Source: CAZGCA01 sp964524145
GTDB lineage: Bacteria > Hydrogenedentota > CAZGCA01
Direction of reading: 5' to 3'
Length of the DNA: 7,284 nt
Assembly (NCBI GenBank): GCA_964524145.1
Contig: CAZGCA010000137.1
Span: 1 to 7,284 of the forward strand
Every line of letters starts with the position of its first letter. Position 1 is the stretch's first letter. This document shows positions 6,639 through 7,284 of this stretch, piece by piece. The notes beneath the pieces are model-generated. The model saw only the letters and a program-made list of their open reading frames with translations, searched no databases and was not told the DNA's origin. The position numbers and the translations under genes were made by a program.

Positions 6639-7034
6639 ATGATGACGATGCGGGGGAACGCCGGATTCACGCTGATAGAGCTGTTGCTCGTGGTGACGAT
6701 AATCGGCATACTCGCGGCGATGGTGGTGCCGAACCTGTCAGGCCGTGCGCGAGAGGCCCGTATCACCGCGGCCAAGGGCGACATAACCACCATAGGCAAC
6801 GCTCTTGACCGGTACGAACTGCGTCACGGCGAGTATCCCAAGAGTCTCGACCCGCTGGTGTTCGGCGACGGGAAGTTCAAGTATCTCAAAGGGAATAAGA
6901 GGCCCCTGGATCCGTGGGGAAACGAGTATGTGTATCTGTGCCCGGGCAAGAACAACAAAGACGGGTACGACCTCTGCTCACGCGGTCCGGACGGAACGCA
7001 AGGTGGTGGCGATGACATCACGAGCTGGGATTGA
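6639..7034 (+). CDS. gspG: Major pseudopilin-like protein, GspG family
   Basis: A 131-residue class III signal peptide protein. The short leader MMTMRGNAG ends at Gly9, followed by FTLIELLLVVTIIGILAAMV (10-29): prepilin peptidase would cut G|F and methylate Phe10, and Glu14 is the conserved +5 residue needed for assembly. The hydrophobic helix is followed by an amphipathic helix (REARITAAKGDITTIGNALD). The GspG signature DPWGNEYVY (91-99) and a C-terminal DGYDLCSRGPDG with a GGGDD loop (108-126) resemble the calcium-binding end of the major pseudopilin. It should form the pseudopilus fibre that pushes substrates through the outer membrane. Two cysteines (101 and 113) flank the loop and may form a disulfide, which is not typical to my knowledge. 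GGAGGG (6625-6630), overlapping the gspF stop, lies eight bases before ATG 6639; ATG 6642 or 6648 could also be used. The stop codon lies inside the first octamer of the downstream repeat. Confidence 0.94.
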   Translation: MMTMRGNAGFTLIELLLVVTIIGILAAMVVPNLSGRAREARITAAKGDITTIGNALDRYELRHGEYPKSLDPLVFGDGKFKYLKGNKRPLDPWGNEYVYLCPGKNNKDGYDLCSRGPDGTQGGGDDITSWD

Positions 7035-7132
7035 GCGATTGAGAGATTGAGAGTTCGGGAGATTGAGAGATTGAGAGATCGGGAGATTGACAGATTGAGA
7101 GATCGGGGGATTGAGAGATTGAGAGGTTGTAG
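7029..7132. repeat. Octamer repeat array (GATTGAGA type) with 24-base super-period
   Basis: Thirteen successive octamers in a constant 8-base phase start at 7029. Most are GATTGAGA or a one-base variant (7029, 7037, 7045, 7061, 7069, 7085, 7093, 7109, 7117). Every third one from 7053 is a variant (GTTCGGGA at 7053, GATCGGGA at 7077, GATCGGGG at 7101, GGTTGTAG at 7125). This gives four higher-order 24-base units at 7037, 7061, 7085 and 7109. The array starts within the last codon of the pseudopilin gene. A minus-strand open frame across it is a repeat artefact. Confidence 0.9.
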
Positions 7133-7157
7133 GGAACAGAGATTCAATCACTCAATC
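7109..7157 (+). other. Imperfect long hairpin between the direct and inverted octamers
   Basis: GATTGAGAGATTGA (7109-7122) can pair with TCAATCACTCAATC (7144-7157) at 13 of 14 positions around a 21-base loop. The transcript leaving the pseudopilin gene would therefore carry a strong stem about 75 bases after the stop. No T run follows at once, so a classic intrinsic terminator is not supported; 3'-end protection or attenuation is possible. Confidence 0.6.
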
Positions 7158-7284
7158 ATTCAATCACTCAATGATTGGTTTCACGCTTTCAGGAGGCTGA
7201 GAGATTGCAAGGTTGTAGGGAACAGAGATTCAATCATTCAATCACTCAATGATTGGTTTCACGCTTTCAGGAGGCTGAGAGATT
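7113..7284. repeat. Tandem repeat, two copies (86 and 78 bases) plus the start of a third
   Basis: Copy 1 spans 7113-7198 and copy 2 spans 7199-7276; a third copy begins with GAGAGATT at 7277 and is cut by the window edge. The copies differ by two substitutions near GATTGAGAGG versus GATTGCAAGG and by one 8-base unit (CAATCACT/CAATCATT type) that copy 1 has in addition. Shared landmarks are GGTTGTAGGGAACAGAGATT, GGTTTCACGCTTTCAGGAGG and a small hairpin (CAATCA, loop CTCAA, TGATTG) at 7161-7177 and 7239-7255. There are no unique spacers, so it is not a CRISPR array. The total number of copies cannot be known from this window. Confidence 0.92.

Noticed and set aside
6824..7147. Minus-strand open frame with repeated LNLSISRS-like peptides
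   Set aside because: The peptide repetition comes from the 24-base period of the octamer array, and the rest lies antisense to the pseudopilin gene. No ribosome site supports it.
7113..7284. Possible CRISPR array
   Set aside because: Copies are adjacent and nearly identical along their whole length, with no unique spacers and no cas genes.

Overview
The window looks like bacterial chromosome from a diderm (Gram-negative-type) organism. GC content is moderately high by eye, genes are tightly packed and all on the + strand, and three genes encode cores of the type II secretion / type IV pilus superfamily. I cannot name the organism. The general style (ECF sigma factor, TPR-rich envelope proteins, a lone E-F-G secretion set, a repeat array after the operon) would fit an uncultivated or PVC-like lineage, but that is a weak inference.

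Layout. Positions 3-731 hold the 3' part of a gene that enters from the left; its visible product is a membrane segment followed by TPR repeats, perhaps the tail of an O-antigen ligase/polymerase-type protein. Ten bases later comes an ECF sigma factor (742-1392). Five bases after that, if a TTG start is accepted, is a membrane anti-sigma-like protein (1398-2684) with an N-terminal zinc-finger anti-sigma motif, one membrane helix and a large C-terminal TPR domain. It is followed by an exported protein (2717-3484) whose C-terminal two thirds read like a reduced secretin domain. A 185-base gap (3485-3669) holds a candidate sigma-70-type promoter. Then come a GspE/PilB ATPase (3670-5424), a GspF/PilC inner-membrane protein (5411-6625, overlapping the ATPase gene) and a GspG-type pseudopilin (6639-7034).

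From the last codon of the pseudopilin to the window end (7029-7284) the DNA is repetitive. First there is an octamer array (GATTGAGA type) with a 24-base higher-order period. It runs into a tandem repeat of 86 and 78 bases whose third copy is cut by the window edge. The tandem unit contains the same octamer in inverted orientation, so the region can fold into a long imperfect hairpin.

How the genes may work together: the ATPase, platform protein and pseudopilin are the conserved motor core of a secretion or pilus-like machine. The secretin-like exported protein could be its outer-membrane or periplasmic partner. The sigma/anti-sigma pair immediately upstream suggests that the machine, or its substrates, is controlled by an envelope signal. 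No full-length secretin, prepilin peptidase, minor pseudopilin or GspC/L/M gene is visible, so the machine must be completed elsewhere or be an unusual reduced form.
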